Counted from the stretch's first letter, positions 34,290-42,980 are shown. The stretch: 64,000 nt of DNA from Bacteroidia bacterium (GCA_030431525.1 JAUIJC010000012.1:1-64000), one strand, 5' to 3'. Program-made: numbers and translations. Notes: a model not told the origin generated them from the sequence alone.

Positions 34290-34616
34290 TTTGGTGATTC
34301 TCGAGGCAGCTGCATCCAAGAGTAGGATCTTGGGTCCTCCTTCATCGGTAGGTGTAGAGACTTGATATTCACCTGTTAATCCACCTATAACTTGAGCGCA
34401 GTACACTTCTGCTAAGAATTTCTCATTTTCATAAATGTTTATACCTACTTCTTCAGGATCGTCATCAGAAATAAGAATTTCATAACTCAGCATTGGGTTT
34501 AGTGATTCTAGGCCTGCCAATAAGGTGTTGAGCATGTACCTTTCAATTTTGGAAAGCTTAGGGGCCATCGTTTCTAGTATTTCATTTTTAACATTTATTC
34601 GGTTTTCCATGGTCAA
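34272..34616 (-). CDS. Small protein of unknown function
   Basis: A 114-aa soluble, acidic protein with no signal peptide (MTMENRINVKNEILETMAPKL...). It has a helical N-terminus and a strand-rich middle (YEILISDDDPEEVGINIYEN, FLAEVYCAQVIGGLTGEY). I recognise no family. The last five residues are encoded by a flank repeat shared with neighbouring cassette-like units, which suggests the gene entered the locus with or into that repeat. An inner ATG at 34610 may be used. Confidence 0.55.
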   Translation of the reverse strand: MTMENRINVKNEILETMAPKLSKIERYMLNTLLAGLESLNPMLSYEILISDDDPEEVGINIYENEKFLAEVYCAQVIGGLTGEYQVSTPTDEGGPKILLLDAAASRITKPPRAL

Positions 34617-34733
34617 AAAATTGAATGATAAGGTTGTGAAAAACAGTTGTAATTACACGACTATGACTATTATGATTCCTGATAGATTCACTTGAAAGGT
34701 TTTCTGCTTTATGGATTAATATCCTATTGTTGT

Positions 34734-35822
34734 GACTTTGTTGCACAGACCTGAATCACCTTGAAGTGATTTCCACCTTACCCTAACCTCAGTAAAGTCC
34801 CGTAGCCGTCATTCGGTTGAGAATGCTAACTCCAATGTAGGCTTCGGTGGCCTGTGACTCAATATTTCGTAAATAGAATTTGTTACCAATAATTGTTTTG
34901 TAGCGATACATTGCGACCTCGACAAGACTTCGCTTGTGATATCCCTACTCCTCTTTCCATCGTTTTCTCCCCTTGTGATAGATTTCCTCGATGGCGTGGT
35001 TTCGTTCGGCCACATACGGTTTCATCAGCTCATCGTGGTATCTCGCATTACCGGGTGGTGGAATATGTTGTTTAATACCTCGTTCAAAAAGTGGTTGCCT
35101 ACACCGTTCAAGGGCATCATAAGCACCGTCCCCATATAAATCTTTGATTTTATGGCCTTGTCCTTCAACCTCGTCAATAATGTCGTCAAGTATTTCAGCA
35201 TCATGTATATCATTATGGGTGACCTGAACAGAAAGGATCGCTTGGCTTTCCGCATCCCCCCCCTAGATGTAATTTTCTCCACTTCCTACGCTTGGAAAAC
35301 CCATATTTTCGGGCTTTCCATTCTCCCTCGCCATAGACCTTGATTCCCGTGGAATCCACCAAAAGGCTAACGACATGTTCCGGTATTGGCGAGGAGGCCC
35401 AGATGGTGATGGTTTTTGACCGGCGACAGACCAAGGTGTAGTCTGGAACCTTCAGGGGTAGCCGACACAAACGAAACAGACTTTCCAGTAGGTCTTGGGT
35501 CTGGCGGTAAGAAGTGCTTTGATGGTGAAGAAGAACTCAAAACATATATCGCTATAACGTCGCATACCGCCTTGTAATTGATGACCGGTGAACTGCCAGT
35601 TCCTCAATACCTCCTCGGTTAGCCAGATGTCAAGCGAACATCTCCCTTTTAGGGAATTATTATAGCGGGGCCAATCTCTGGTAGGGGTAATTGCGTTCAT
35701 GACTGTATTGCGAAAAGGCGTGGGCTGAGTCTGTTTGTATCTACATTAACTACTCAGAAACCCACGTCTTTTATTGTGTCAGAACGTCAAAAAAAGGTGA
35801 TTCAGGTCTGTGCAACAAAGTC
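34734..35822. mobile_element. IS5-family insertion sequence (IS903-like), inactive
   Basis: Perfect 29-bp terminal inverted repeats begin GACTTTGTTGCACAGACCTG at 34734-34762 and end at 35794-35822. The flanks share TTGT on both sides (34730-34733 and 35823-35826), a possible 4-bp target duplication. The element is 1089 bp and carries one broken transposase gene. It abuts the cassette flank repeat that starts at 35828. Confidence 0.92.
34789..35700 (-). pseudogene. Disrupted IS5/IS903-type DDE transposase
   Basis: On the minus strand the pieces read MNAITPTRDWPRYNNSLKGR, then (shifted) LPLKVPDYTLVCRRSKTITI, LLVDSTGIKVYGEGEWKARK, then (shifted) VTHND-like NDIHDAEIL, DLYGDGAYDALERC, ERGIKQHIPPPGNARYHDEL, and KRSLVEVAMYRYKTIIGNKF. 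The DDE residues lie in VDSTG, YGDGAYD and VEVAMYRYK. There are three lesions: a frameshift near 35510, a second at a run of eight G (35256-35263 region), and a TAG stop near 34950. Transposition is therefore dead unless a factor is supplied in trans or slippage repairs frames. Confidence 0.88.
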
Positions 35823-35827
35823 TTGTG

Positions 35828-35923
35828 AACTGTCAAAAGCATTTGTAATGCTTTGTGGGATGGTGGGGATATTATAAATATTGTTTACGGTTTCGAACGC
35901 TTTACAAAAACGCCCGAGGAGGG
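35828..35923 (-). repeat. Cassette 3' flank repeat, copy A
   Basis: A 96-bp segment matching 39264-39359 at about 90 positions by eye (AGCATTTGTAATGCTTTGTG core, ending GCCCGAGGAGGG). It lies just downstream of the 35968-36543 gene, in the same relative place as copy B to its gene. It contains a small inverted repeat, GCATTTGTAATGC. Confidence 0.85.
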
Positions 35924-35967
35924 AAGGTGTTTCGAATACTTTACAAAAGCACCTGATAAGGTGTTTT

Positions 35968-36543
35968 TTAATGATTGTAATAAAACACTTTCATTTGAAT
36001 TTTAAGAACCGCCTCTACTTTATTCAATAGTTCCATTGCTTGATTTTCGTGATAGTCTAAATTTACAATCCTGACCTGAAGCTTTGAAAAACCTACGTTT
36101 GGTTTATAATTCAATAGATTCAAGGAGTTTTGTTTACCACAGCAAGGAGTCTCAAAAGTTAGGCTTGAAAAGTCTACCCAAGAAGCTTCTTCCATTTTAG
36201 TTGTCCAATCATCCATTGAAATTTCACTTCCACATAGGTTACAATGAACAGATTCAAAATATCCTCCTGCGTCTACAAAATATGGATTATCAAAATTCGA
36301 TATTTCTATTTCGTTTGATGGATACGTACTTGACAAAGTATCCATTAGTTCTTTTCGTTTTTCAAGACTTATTTCAATGAATGGTTCTTCGGTTATAATT
36401 ACAACATGGTTTCCCGAGTAAACTGCATCCTTTGGTTTATACACCATCTTATCTACTTCCTTACTTTTATCCATTTCCGAAGTCCTCCCTAAGCCACATG
36501 CAAGAAGCATTAAAGATTGCAGTGTGATTATTATATGTCTCAC
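35968..36543 (-). CDS. Putative lipoprotein with zinc-binding cysteines
   Basis: A 191-aa protein. The short N-terminal helix ends in a lipobox-like LLACG. The body has a CNLCG knuckle near residue 103 and a PCCGKQNSLNLLNY motif near residue 140, together a probable four-Cys zinc ribbon. The pattern W..KM...SWVDFSSLTF-PCCG-SLN-L-Y-GF recurs in widespread uncharacterised bacterial proteins. Strongly A/T-rich relative to the housekeeping genes. Flanked on both sides by repeats shared with the 39393-39965 gene, so it is likely a mobile cassette passenger. The function is unknown. Confidence 0.62.
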   Translation of the reverse strand: MRHIIITLQSLMLLACGLGRTSEMDKSKEVDKMVYKPKDAVYSGNHVVIITEEPFIEISLEKRKELMDTLSSTYPSNEIEISNFDNPYFVDAGGYFESVHCNLCGSEISMDDWTTKMEEASWVDFSSLTFETPCCGKQNSLNLLNYKPNVGFSKLQVRIVNLDYHENQAMELLNKVEAVLKIQMKVFYYNH

Positions 36544-36552
36544 TAAAAATGT

Positions 36553-36803
36553 GTGCTAACAGTTGTGTAAACCCAATACTTGAGTTTATCCACCCTTATA
36601 GATGGAGGTTATAATATAGCCTGAATGGTGCTGAGAGCCTATTTTTTTTGATGGACCTGCTTTAAACAGTGATAGGGTTTAACCTACATCAAGAAGCCTT
36701 TTTTGCCTTCATTTTTCTCCCAACACTTATTCGAAGCCCCCTAAAATCATGGATTTCACCTGCCATTTTCGAGTATCACAAAACAAAAAGCTCGAACAAT
36801 GGA
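36553..36803 (-). repeat. Cassette 5' flank repeat, copy A, ending in a truncated creD start
   Basis: This segment fills most of the 310-bp gap before the cellulase gene. 36560-36640 resembles 39971-40058 (shared TAAAC...GTTTA hairpin and CCACCNTTATAGATG). 36720-36803 is identical to 40148-40231 at 82 of 84 positions and carries the creD promoter region and first codons, but no creD follows. GTGCTAAC (36553-36560) marks the edge next to the gene. Confidence 0.85.
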
Positions 36804-36854
36804 GGGTGAAACCCATTTATTAGAAGTTATTCAAAGAGGTCAATGAAAGGTTCA

Positions 36855-38993
36855 TCACCGTTTCACAAACCGGACAGTTTCATCACCGTTTTTGAGGTAA
36901 TAAACACCTGTGGGTAGCGCTTGAATATTGATTTGTTGTCCAGTGCCCGAGGCAACTTCCTCTCCAGTGACATGGTAGAGTGTCCAAGAGAGGTCTTCGG
37001 TACCCTCTATGACCACTTGTGAGTGCGATGGGTTGGGGTAAACATAGAGCTGTTGTGAATCGGTTTGGGGGCTGGTGTTTCCAGTCAGGATTTCGTTGGG
37101 CTCCACAAACTTTGATAACAGCCGGATATAGTTCACTTGGTAATTGCAACTGTTCTCGGTGACTTCCCAAGAATTGATGGGCCACGAGTGGTTAAAGTCC
37201 ATGTATGATTTTTGATCGGGCTGGCCGACAATCACGGAAATGTCAACGGCTTGGCATTTGGCATTGTTGGTTGCACTTCCACAATTGTTTGGGCAACAGT
37301 CGTCCCAATCGTATTTGGGATTAGGTCCTCCCACCAAGAAGGCAGGGGCAGGGCCATAGGTGGACACGCCCACCTCATCCCATAGGGCGCTTCCCTGATG
37401 GAACCATCCATGATAAAACTGGTTCACGGAATTTTCTGCGCCAAAGGCTCCCATGTTAGATAGGTAGGCTTTGGATAATGGGTTCACACCGTGTAAGTAA
37501 TGGATATAGTGTTCGGCGACCTGAAGTGAGGCATCCTTGTTTGATGGGTCCAGCTCGTAGCTGTGCAATCCATAAAACATGAGCCCTTTAACGCATTTCT
37601 TAGAGTTGGATCCCCAAGTATAATCTTTCAGGTAAGCCAGATACGGGTCTTTCACATCTTGCACTGCGCCAAAATTGTGTGGCCCTTGCATGGCCGTCAC
37701 ATAGACCGACTTTATTTCCTCGGCCACTTCATTCGTGTGGTTAGGGACTTGGGTATAGTGGAGCAAGAGTTCCTGTTCACGTCCTTCAAAGGGATAGGCA
37801 AAGTTCCACTTCATCAAGTGGATTTCAGAGTAATTTGCGTCAAAAAAGTCACGGTAGGCTGTTTTTCCAGTCAATTCAAAAAGGTAGAGGGCCAGTCGCA
37901 TTTTGTAAAACAATCGACCATAGTCATCGACCTCCTGCTGTCCGCCTCCGATACCCTTTGAACCGTAGGCTTCATCGTTGTTTTTCCAGATGACATCTGG
38001 GTTGTCGTTCGCCCAATCCCAAGCCTTTTCGGCATTGGCAGTCAGTGCCATTACTTTCGACTCCATTCCAAAGTCCTTCAGCACCAAGGCGCTCTTGGCA
38101 TAAGCCGAACCTACACTCAATGCCGATGAGGTGTTGACATGGCCATAAAGGCTTTGCCCATTGGCTACTGATGGCGGACTGCCTTGGGCCACAGCCACAA
38201 TTGAAATGACTGAGCCGTCGGGTTGTTGGAGGCGTTCTAAATATTCGAGCCCCCAAAGTGCTTCGTCGATGATGTCAGGACGACCATTGCCCGATTCCGG
38301 AATTCCATAATCATCTCCCCATATTTCAGGCCTTTCTTCATAAGCCTTGAACAGGTCAATGACATAGTCTGCCGTCCAACTTGAGTATTTGTTAAAATCG
38401 CCTGCGTCATACCAGCCCCCATGCAGGTCTTTCTCCGTGGTTGCATTGTTTGGGTCATCAAACGAACGGCATTGGGAGTCCTGCAATGGCCCCAAATGAC
38501 TCGCACCATCTGCCCAGCCCTCACCCGCGTAGGGCGCTTCTTTCACAAAACCTGACCGTTGGTAGAAAAATGTGCGAACGGCCTGTTGTAGCACTTGATT
38601 ATAGATCTGTTCGTCAATGGAAAACTCATAGGACCGTAGGTTGTTCGATGGATCCAGCACATAATATCGACCAGCCTCTTCAACCTCGGAGAAGTCAAAC
38701 CACCAAGCTTGGTCGCCAGATGATGCATCCACGGCTCCTCCGTTCCATTCCTGAATGTTCGAAGTGAAGACATGATTGCCATTGGTGGCATCTACGAGGG
38801 CGAAATTGGTACTTGGCGAAAATGACTTTTGGGCATCTGGTCCTTCCTGAGGATTGCGGATAACCGCTATTTTTTCGCCAACAGGTCGATAGCCAAACTG
38901 ATCGACAACAATGAATTCTGTGATGGATTGGGAGAATAATTGCTGTCCCGATAGAAGGAGCAAAAGCAGAAAGGGGGTCGAGATTCGCATCAT
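36855..38993 (-). CDS. Secreted GH9 endoglucanase with T9SS sorting domain
   Basis: A 712-aa exported cellulase. Signal peptide residues 1-22 (LLLLLLSGQQLFSQ). An N-terminal Ig-like CelD_N domain (about 24-115, VVDQFGYRP). The GH9 alpha/alpha barrel spans about 125-605 with catalytic Asp pair in LHGGWYDAGDFNKYSSW and acid Glu in SWPINSWEVTENS, plus the YLSNMGAFGAENSVNQFYHG and GGPNPKYDWDDCCPNNCGSA segments. The C-terminal Por domain (about 640-712, YVYPNPSHSQVVIEG) directs T9SS export. It hydrolyses beta-1,4-glucans. No susCD pair or other CAZymes are adjacent. It lies between two copies of the creD 5' end, suggesting insertion by recombination. Confidence 0.92.
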   Translation of the reverse strand: MMRISTPFLLLLLLSGQQLFSQSITEFIVVDQFGYRPVGEKIAVIRNPQEGPDAQKSFSPSTNFALVDATNGNHVFTSNIQEWNGGAVDASSGDQAWWFDFSEVEEAGRYYVLDPSNNLRSYEFSIDEQIYNQVLQQAVRTFFYQRSGFVKEAPYAGEGWADGASHLGPLQDSQCRSFDDPNNATTEKDLHGGWYDAGDFNKYSSWTADYVIDLFKAYEERPEIWGDDYGIPESGNGRPDIIDEALWGLEYLERLQQPDGSVISIVAVAQGSPPSVANGQSLYGHVNTSSALSVGSAYAKSALVLKDFGMESKVMALTANAEKAWDWANDNPDVIWKNNDEAYGSKGIGGGQQEVDDYGRLFYKMRLALYLFELTGKTAYRDFFDANYSEIHLMKWNFAYPFEGREQELLLHYTQVPNHTNEVAEEIKSVYVTAMQGPHNFGAVQDVKDPYLAYLKDYTWGSNSKKCVKGLMFYGLHSYELDPSNKDASLQVAEHYIHYLHGVNPLSKAYLSNMGAFGAENSVNQFYHGWFHQGSALWDEVGVSTYGPAPAFLVGGPNPKYDWDDCCPNNCGSATNNAKCQAVDISVIVGQPDQKSYMDFNHSWPINSWEVTENSCNYQVNYIRLLSKFVEPNEILTGNTSPQTDSQQLYVYPNPSHSQVVIEGTEDLSWTLYHVTGEEVASGTGQQINIQALPTGVYYLKNGDETVRFVKR

Positions 38994-39156
38994 ACTATAC
39001 TTTTTGGGGAGGAGATAATGAGGCCCATTTGAATGATTGGGCGAAGAGGTACAGAGCGTATAAGTTCGACAGGGAAATTATCGTCTGTAGTCCTAAAAAT
39101 AAGAATTTCAAAATTCTATCCTTGGTATGGATGCGAAACCAAAGGGGAGGGACAGC

Positions 39157-39199
39157 AAAAAGCCCTGACAGGTTATGGGAACTTGTCAGGGCTTTTTTT
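39157..39199. terminator. CCTGACAGG-type terminator hairpin
   Basis: AAAAAGCCCTGACAGGTT pairs with AACTTGTCAGGGCTTTTTTT (one mismatch). Same core as 33347-33402 and 63011-63081. Confidence 0.78.
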
Positions 39200-39263
39200 G
39201 GGTCTTGGTTTTTTGAAGGCTTAACAGCCCAGTGTGCTCGAGCGTGTTTTATAACGCGTTCGA

Positions 39264-39359
39264 AACTGTAAATAGCATTTGTAATGCTTTGTGGGATGGT
39301 GGGGATATTAGAAATATTGTTGACTGTTTCGAACGCTTTACAAAAGCGCCCGAGGAGGG
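39264..39359 (-). repeat. Cassette 3' flank repeat, copy B
   Basis: Matches 35828-35923 over 96 bp with about six differences, and the weaker copy at 34238-34289. It lies downstream of the 39393-39965 gene. GTTAGCAC at 39386-39393 abuts the stop codon of that gene. Confidence 0.85.
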
Positions 39360-39392
39360 CTCGAGGAGGATTGCGCATAGGATTTGTTAGCA

Positions 39393-39965
39393 CTAGTTTT
39401 CTCCTTTTTTTAAGGAGTCAAGTGTTCCATCCTCATTCCAGTAAGTCCAATCGTTCTGTTTCTTGCCATTCACGTATGAGCCATGTCCTTTTATTTGGCC
39501 ACTCTTATAATATTCAGACCATTGCCTCTCTTTTTTTCCATCAAATCGGTCTCCTGTGGCCCTTGGTTGTCCGTTCTCAAAATACCAAGTTGACTCTCCA
39601 TTGAATTTTCCACCTTTTGCCAGTCCTTTAAATCCTAGAAATAATTTTGGACCAAATTCAAATACGTATCCTTCACGTTTACCTTTCTCGAAGTTGATTA
39701 ATGCCCCTACCTCCATATTGTCTCGAAAGTAAATTTGTGTCCCGTTTATTTGTCCATTGGAGTAGGGAATTATTTCTTTTATTCTCCCTATGCTGTCGAG
39801 TTTAAGGTTGTAATAGGTGTTTTTGTTAGTTGTATTTAACACCATTTTTTTAGGTTGTCCGTTGCCCCAAGTGTCTTTTGATACGTGGGCCTTATCGTGT
39901 TTTTCAGAACAGCCACATAGAACGATTGCTGTCAATAGAAGTGTCGATACTTTTTTTATTTTCAT
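39393..39965 (-). CDS. MORN-repeat lipoprotein (YwqK-like)
   Basis: A 190-aa lipoprotein from the ATG at 39965, with signal MKIKKVSTLLLTAIVLCGC and lipobox LCGC. MORN-2 type repeats follow (SNGQINGTQIYF, FEKGKREGYVFEFG, FENGQPRATGDRFDGKKERQW, YKSGQIKGHGSYVNGKKQND). Such YwqK-type proteins are annotated as antitoxin-like but act more often as envelope proteins. It is flanked by repeats shared with the 35968-36543 cassette. The longer frame to 40118 reads through the flank and is not the start. Confidence 0.7.
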   Translation of the reverse strand: MKIKKVSTLLLTAIVLCGCSEKHDKAHVSKDTWGNGQPKKMVLNTTNKNTYYNLKLDSIGRIKEIIPYSNGQINGTQIYFRDNMEVGALINFEKGKREGYVFEFGPKLFLGFKGLAKGGKFNGESTWYFENGQPRATGDRFDGKKERQWSEYYKSGQIKGHGSYVNGKKQNDWTYWNEDGTLDSLKKGEN

Positions 39966-39970
39966 AATTG

Positions 39971-40231
39971 CTGGCAACGGTTTTCTAAACGCCCCACTAT
40001 GGCGTTTAGCCACCTTTATAGATGACCCCGTGAATATAGCCCTAATGGGGTCTGTGAGCAAATTGTGTGTGAAAGGGACCTTTTTCCAACTGGCATTTAT
40101 ACAGAAGTAGTGTTTCAACTTTCACCCCAACACTTATTCACCAACCCCCAACACTTATTCGAAGCCCCCTAAAATCATGGGTTTCACCCGCCATTTTCGA
40201 GTATCACAAAACAAAAAGCTCGAACAATGGA
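39971..40231 (-). repeat. Cassette 5' flank repeat, copy B
   Basis: Contains a 9-bp stem CTAAACGCC / GGCGTTTAG at 39986-40010 region, then CCACCTTTATAGATG as in copy A. 40148-40231 is the 84-bp segment duplicated at 36720-36803, which includes the creD ATG (40227). Here creD continues intact. Confidence 0.85.
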
Positions 40232-41549
40232 AGAACAACAGCGTCCAAACAGACCATCATTTTTCAGTTCCAATCGCCTTAGCATCAAAGGCGCTTTATT
40301 GGTTTTTATGACTTTGCTTCTGCTCATTCCCGCCAAGATTGTGGAGGGGCTGATTGAGGAGCGCTCGCACCGCCAGCAGGAGGCTGTCAATGAGGTGGGG
40401 AAGAAGTGGGGTAATGAACAGACTTTGGTGGGGCCCGTTATTTCGGTGCCTTATTATGATGTGAGTAAACAAGGGCATCGCATCACGAGTTATGCTCATT
40501 TTTTGCCTTCAAAGTTGAAGGTCAACGGCACGGTGGATCCTGAGAAGCGCCGTCGGGGGATTTTTGAGGTGATTGTTTATAAGTCGGACCTGAAGGTGGA
40601 GGGCAGTTTCAAGCATCTCTCCAAAAATGCCAAGGAGTTGGGCATCCCGAATCTTCAGTGGGAGAATGCCTTTTTGCGCATGGGGATTTCTGATTTGCGT
40701 GGCATCAAGGAGGAGTTGTTCTTGAATTGGGACGGGCAGGAGATTCCTTTTGAGGCGGGAAGTCTTTCTAAGGATTTGATGTCCTCGGCGGTGAGTGCTC
40801 CAATTCAATTGCCTTTGGATAGCCTTGACCAGTTGCAGGATGTGGCCCATAATTTTTCATTTTCCTTGGCGCTGAAAGGAGCCAGTTCATTGAGTTTTTG
40901 TCCTGTGGGCAAGGAGAATGCGGTGGAAATCAGCTCGCCGTGGAACAGCCCAAGTTTTCAGGGAAGCTACTTGCCGGAGTATGAGCTGGACAAAAATGGC
41001 TTCAAGGCGAAGTGGAATGTGCTGGCGCTCAACCGTCCGTTTCCGCAAGCTTGGTCTGGAAATACATACTTGCTTGAGCAATCTTCATTTGGCTTTAGCC
41101 TGCATCAGGGTGTGAATAACTACCAAAAATCGTTGCGCTCAGCCAAATACGCCATCCTTTTTATCGGCCTGACGTTCCTCGGGTTCTTCTTTGTGGAAAT
41201 GCTTTACAAGAAGGGGACGCATCCGTTTCAATATGCCTTGGTCGGCTTTGCGCTGTGCCTGTTTTATACCTTGCTGGTGTCCTTTTCGGAACACATTAAT
41301 TTTAATGCGTCGTATTGGATTTCCACGGCTATGACCATTGCTTTGATTTGCTTGTACGCCATGGGGATTTTCAAATCGAAGCGACTTGGGGGCGCCATGG
41401 GCGGGATATTGCTGGGTATTTACAGCTTTATCTTTGTCATTATCCAGTTGGAGGATTTGGCTTTGTTGGCTGGTAGCTTGGGACTGTTCTTTATCCTTGC
41501 GGTGGTGATGTTCTTCTCGAAAAGGATGAATGAGAAGGAGGTAGGATAA
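40227..41549 (+). CDS. creD: Inner-membrane protein CreD
   Basis: A 440-aa membrane protein of the CreD family. The N-terminal helix (IKGALLVFMTLLLLIPAKIVEGLI) and EERSHRQQEAVNEVGKKWG lead to a periplasmic domain of about 250 residues. At least five C-terminal helices follow (FIGLTFLGFFFVEML, FALCLFYTLLVSFSEH, AMTIALICLYAMGIF). Motif HPFQYALVGFALCLFYTLLVS-type is typical. In other bacteria CreD is induced by beta-lactam/envelope stress through CreBC, which is absent here. The start codon and promoter are duplicated at 36720-36803. Confidence 0.9.
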   Translation: MEEQQRPNRPSFFSSNRLSIKGALLVFMTLLLLIPAKIVEGLIEERSHRQQEAVNEVGKKWGNEQTLVGPVISVPYYDVSKQGHRITSYAHFLPSKLKVNGTVDPEKRRRGIFEVIVYKSDLKVEGSFKHLSKNAKELGIPNLQWENAFLRMGISDLRGIKEELFLNWDGQEIPFEAGSLSKDLMSSAVSAPIQLPLDSLDQLQDVAHNFSFSLALKGASSLSFCPVGKENAVEISSPWNSPSFQGSYLPEYELDKNGFKAKWNVLALNRPFPQAWSGNTYLLEQSSFGFSLHQGVNNYQKSLRSAKYAILFIGLTFLGFFFVEMLYKKGTHPFQYALVGFALCLFYTLLVSFSEHINFNASYWISTAMTIALICLYAMGIFKSKRLGGAMGGILLGIYSFIFVIIQLEDLALLAGSLGLFFILAVVMFFSKRMNEKEVG

Positions 41550-41561
41550 GGGAGGGTTTTG

Positions 41562-41675
41562 TTTTTAAACCACGGAGAAAGGGAGGGAAGGAGGCAGGTA
41601 TGTTGGAAAAGGAATTTTAACCTCACTTTTGAATCCTATATGCCTCCCTTTCTCCTTCCCTCCGTGGTTAAAAAG
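41562..41675. repeat. Long ACCACGGAG-family hairpin
   Basis: The left arm 41562-41596 begins TTTTTAAACCACGGAGAAAG. The right arm 41641-41675 begins TGCCTCCCTTTCTCCTTCCC and complements it over about 34 bases with few mismatches. Purine-only versus pyrimidine-only arms of (G/A)-rich sequence. It lies after creD. Confidence 0.85.
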
Positions 41676-41717
41676 TAAATTACCTCCCAGTAAAAAACGA
41701 CCTCATATTAAATGCGT

Positions 41718-41756
41718 AAACCCTAATAGCCACTTCAGGCTGTTAGGGTTTTTTGT
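41718..41756 (+). terminator. Terminator downstream of creD
   Basis: AAACCCTAATAGC pairs with GCTGTTAGGGTTT and is followed by T-rich TTTGTTTT. Confidence 0.72.
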
Positions 41757-41813
41757 TTTGGGAGGAAATCAACGGCGATTTTGGTTAAGAGTGTTTATAA
41801 AAAAGTGTGGTGG

Positions 41814-42980
41814 ATGAAGCTTGTCCTGCTGATTATGGTTGGAATGGCTTTGCCGTGCTTTGCCCAATCATCTAAAAAGGAGGAGCGGAAGGAAAAGAAG
41901 AAAAGCGAAGAGTCCTTGTTCAAGGATACCACGGATGGAAAGTTCGATATCTCCCGCTTTTTAATAGACGCCAAAGGGGTAATTCCTGTACCGAAAATCA
42001 TTACTGAGCCGGCCTTGGGTAATTTTGGTTTGATGTTAACGCCTGTGTTTATCAAACCAAACAAGCCATTAAAGGAAGACTCTCTTAAATATACTCCACC
42101 CGATTTGACCGCAGGATTTGCGGGATATACCCTGAATGGTACATGGGCTGTTGGTGGTATGCATATTGGGTTTTCACCAAAATATCATTTGAAGTACCGT
42201 TTTGGAGGGGGCTATGCGAATGTGAATATGGACTTTTTCCAGACCCTACCTGATGTCGGGGAGCAGAAGTTCAGTTTCAACTTTAAGACGATTCCAGTGT
42301 TTGTCTCCCTGATGAAACGAGTGGCGAAAACCGATCTCTATTTAGGCTTGCAATACACCTTTTTGAATACCCAAGTAAATCCAGAGTTTGATGGCCCGCT
42401 TCCTGAGTTTTTGAGGGAGAATAATTTGGATAGCCGAGTGAGTTCCATCGGTGCCGTTGCCATGTTTGATACCCGCGACAATTTCTTCACGCCAAACAAA
42501 GGCTTGGCGTTGAAAACGGAATATATGGTGAATGCTTCGTGGACGGGCAGTGATTATGATTATCAGAGGATCAATTTTTTTGCGCTGGATTTCATCCCCA
42601 TCAAGAAGAATTGGATTAGCGGATTTCGATTTGAGTACCAACAGGTATTCAATAATCCACCTTTCTATTTGCTCCCAATGATCGCCATGAGAGGGGTGCC
42701 CAAGTCAAAATACCAAGGCAAGTCCACCTTTTTGCTTGAGACAGAACAGCGTGTTGATTTTGTTCCTAGATGGAGTGGTGTAGGTTTCTTGGGAGCAGGA
42801 AAGGCCTTTGGTGGAAACACCAATTTGAGTGAAGACAGTTTTGTGTTTAATGCGGGAATCGGTTTTCGCTATTTGATGGCAAGGCTTTTTGGATTGAGGG
42901 TTGGAGTTGATGTAGCCATTTCCAATGAAGATTGGGGGTATTACATTGTGTTTGGCCAAGCTTGGAATAGTCGGGGTTGA
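41814..42980 (+). CDS. BamA/TamA-family outer-membrane barrel without POTRA domains
   Basis: A 388-aa protein from the ATG at 41814, with signal peptide MKLVLLIMVGMALPCFAQ. A short lysine-rich linker is followed directly by a surface-antigen (D15/Omp85) barrel: FGGGYANVNMDFF, FDTRDNFFTPNKGLALKTEY, MRGVPKSKYQGKSTFLLETEQR (the RG-containing strand), VGFLGAGKAFGG, and AGIGFRYLM. Omp85 proteins insert or translocate other proteins. POTRA-less versions in Bacteroidota are common and functionally undefined. Upstream TTG at 41781 is in frame but less likely. Confidence 0.85.
   Translation: MKLVLLIMVGMALPCFAQSSKKEERKEKKKSEESLFKDTTDGKFDISRFLIDAKGVIPVPKIITEPALGNFGLMLTPVFIKPNKPLKEDSLKYTPPDLTAGFAGYTLNGTWAVGGMHIGFSPKYHLKYRFGGGYANVNMDFFQTLPDVGEQKFSFNFKTIPVFVSLMKRVAKTDLYLGLQYTFLNTQVNPEFDGPLPEFLRENNLDSRVSSIGAVAMFDTRDNFFTPNKGLALKTEYMVNASWTGSDYDYQRINFFALDFIPIKKNWISGFRFEYQQVFNNPPFYLLPMIAMRGVPKSKYQGKSTFLLETEQRVDFVPRWSGVGFLGAGKAFGGNTNLSEDSFVFNAGIGFRYLMARLFGLRVGVDVAISNEDWGYYIVFGQAWNSRG

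Larger units (their letters stand above)
38994..39392. other. Intergenic region upstream of the cellulase
   Basis: 399 bases without a gene. It holds a CCTGACAGG-type hairpin (39157-39199) and the 96-bp flank repeat copy B (39264-39359). The open frame across it on the minus strand is only the repeat read through. Confidence 0.6.

Noticed and set aside
38995-39393. 132-aa open frame on the minus strand between the cellulase and MORN genes
   Set aside because: It consists of the repeat flank and a terminator hairpin read through; no start context or family match.
34238-40231. Classical integron attC sites
   Set aside because: The GTGCTAAC/GTTAGCAC boxes do not match the RYYYAAC/GTTRRRY consensus cleanly and no integrase is present, so only a cassette-like arrangement is claimed.
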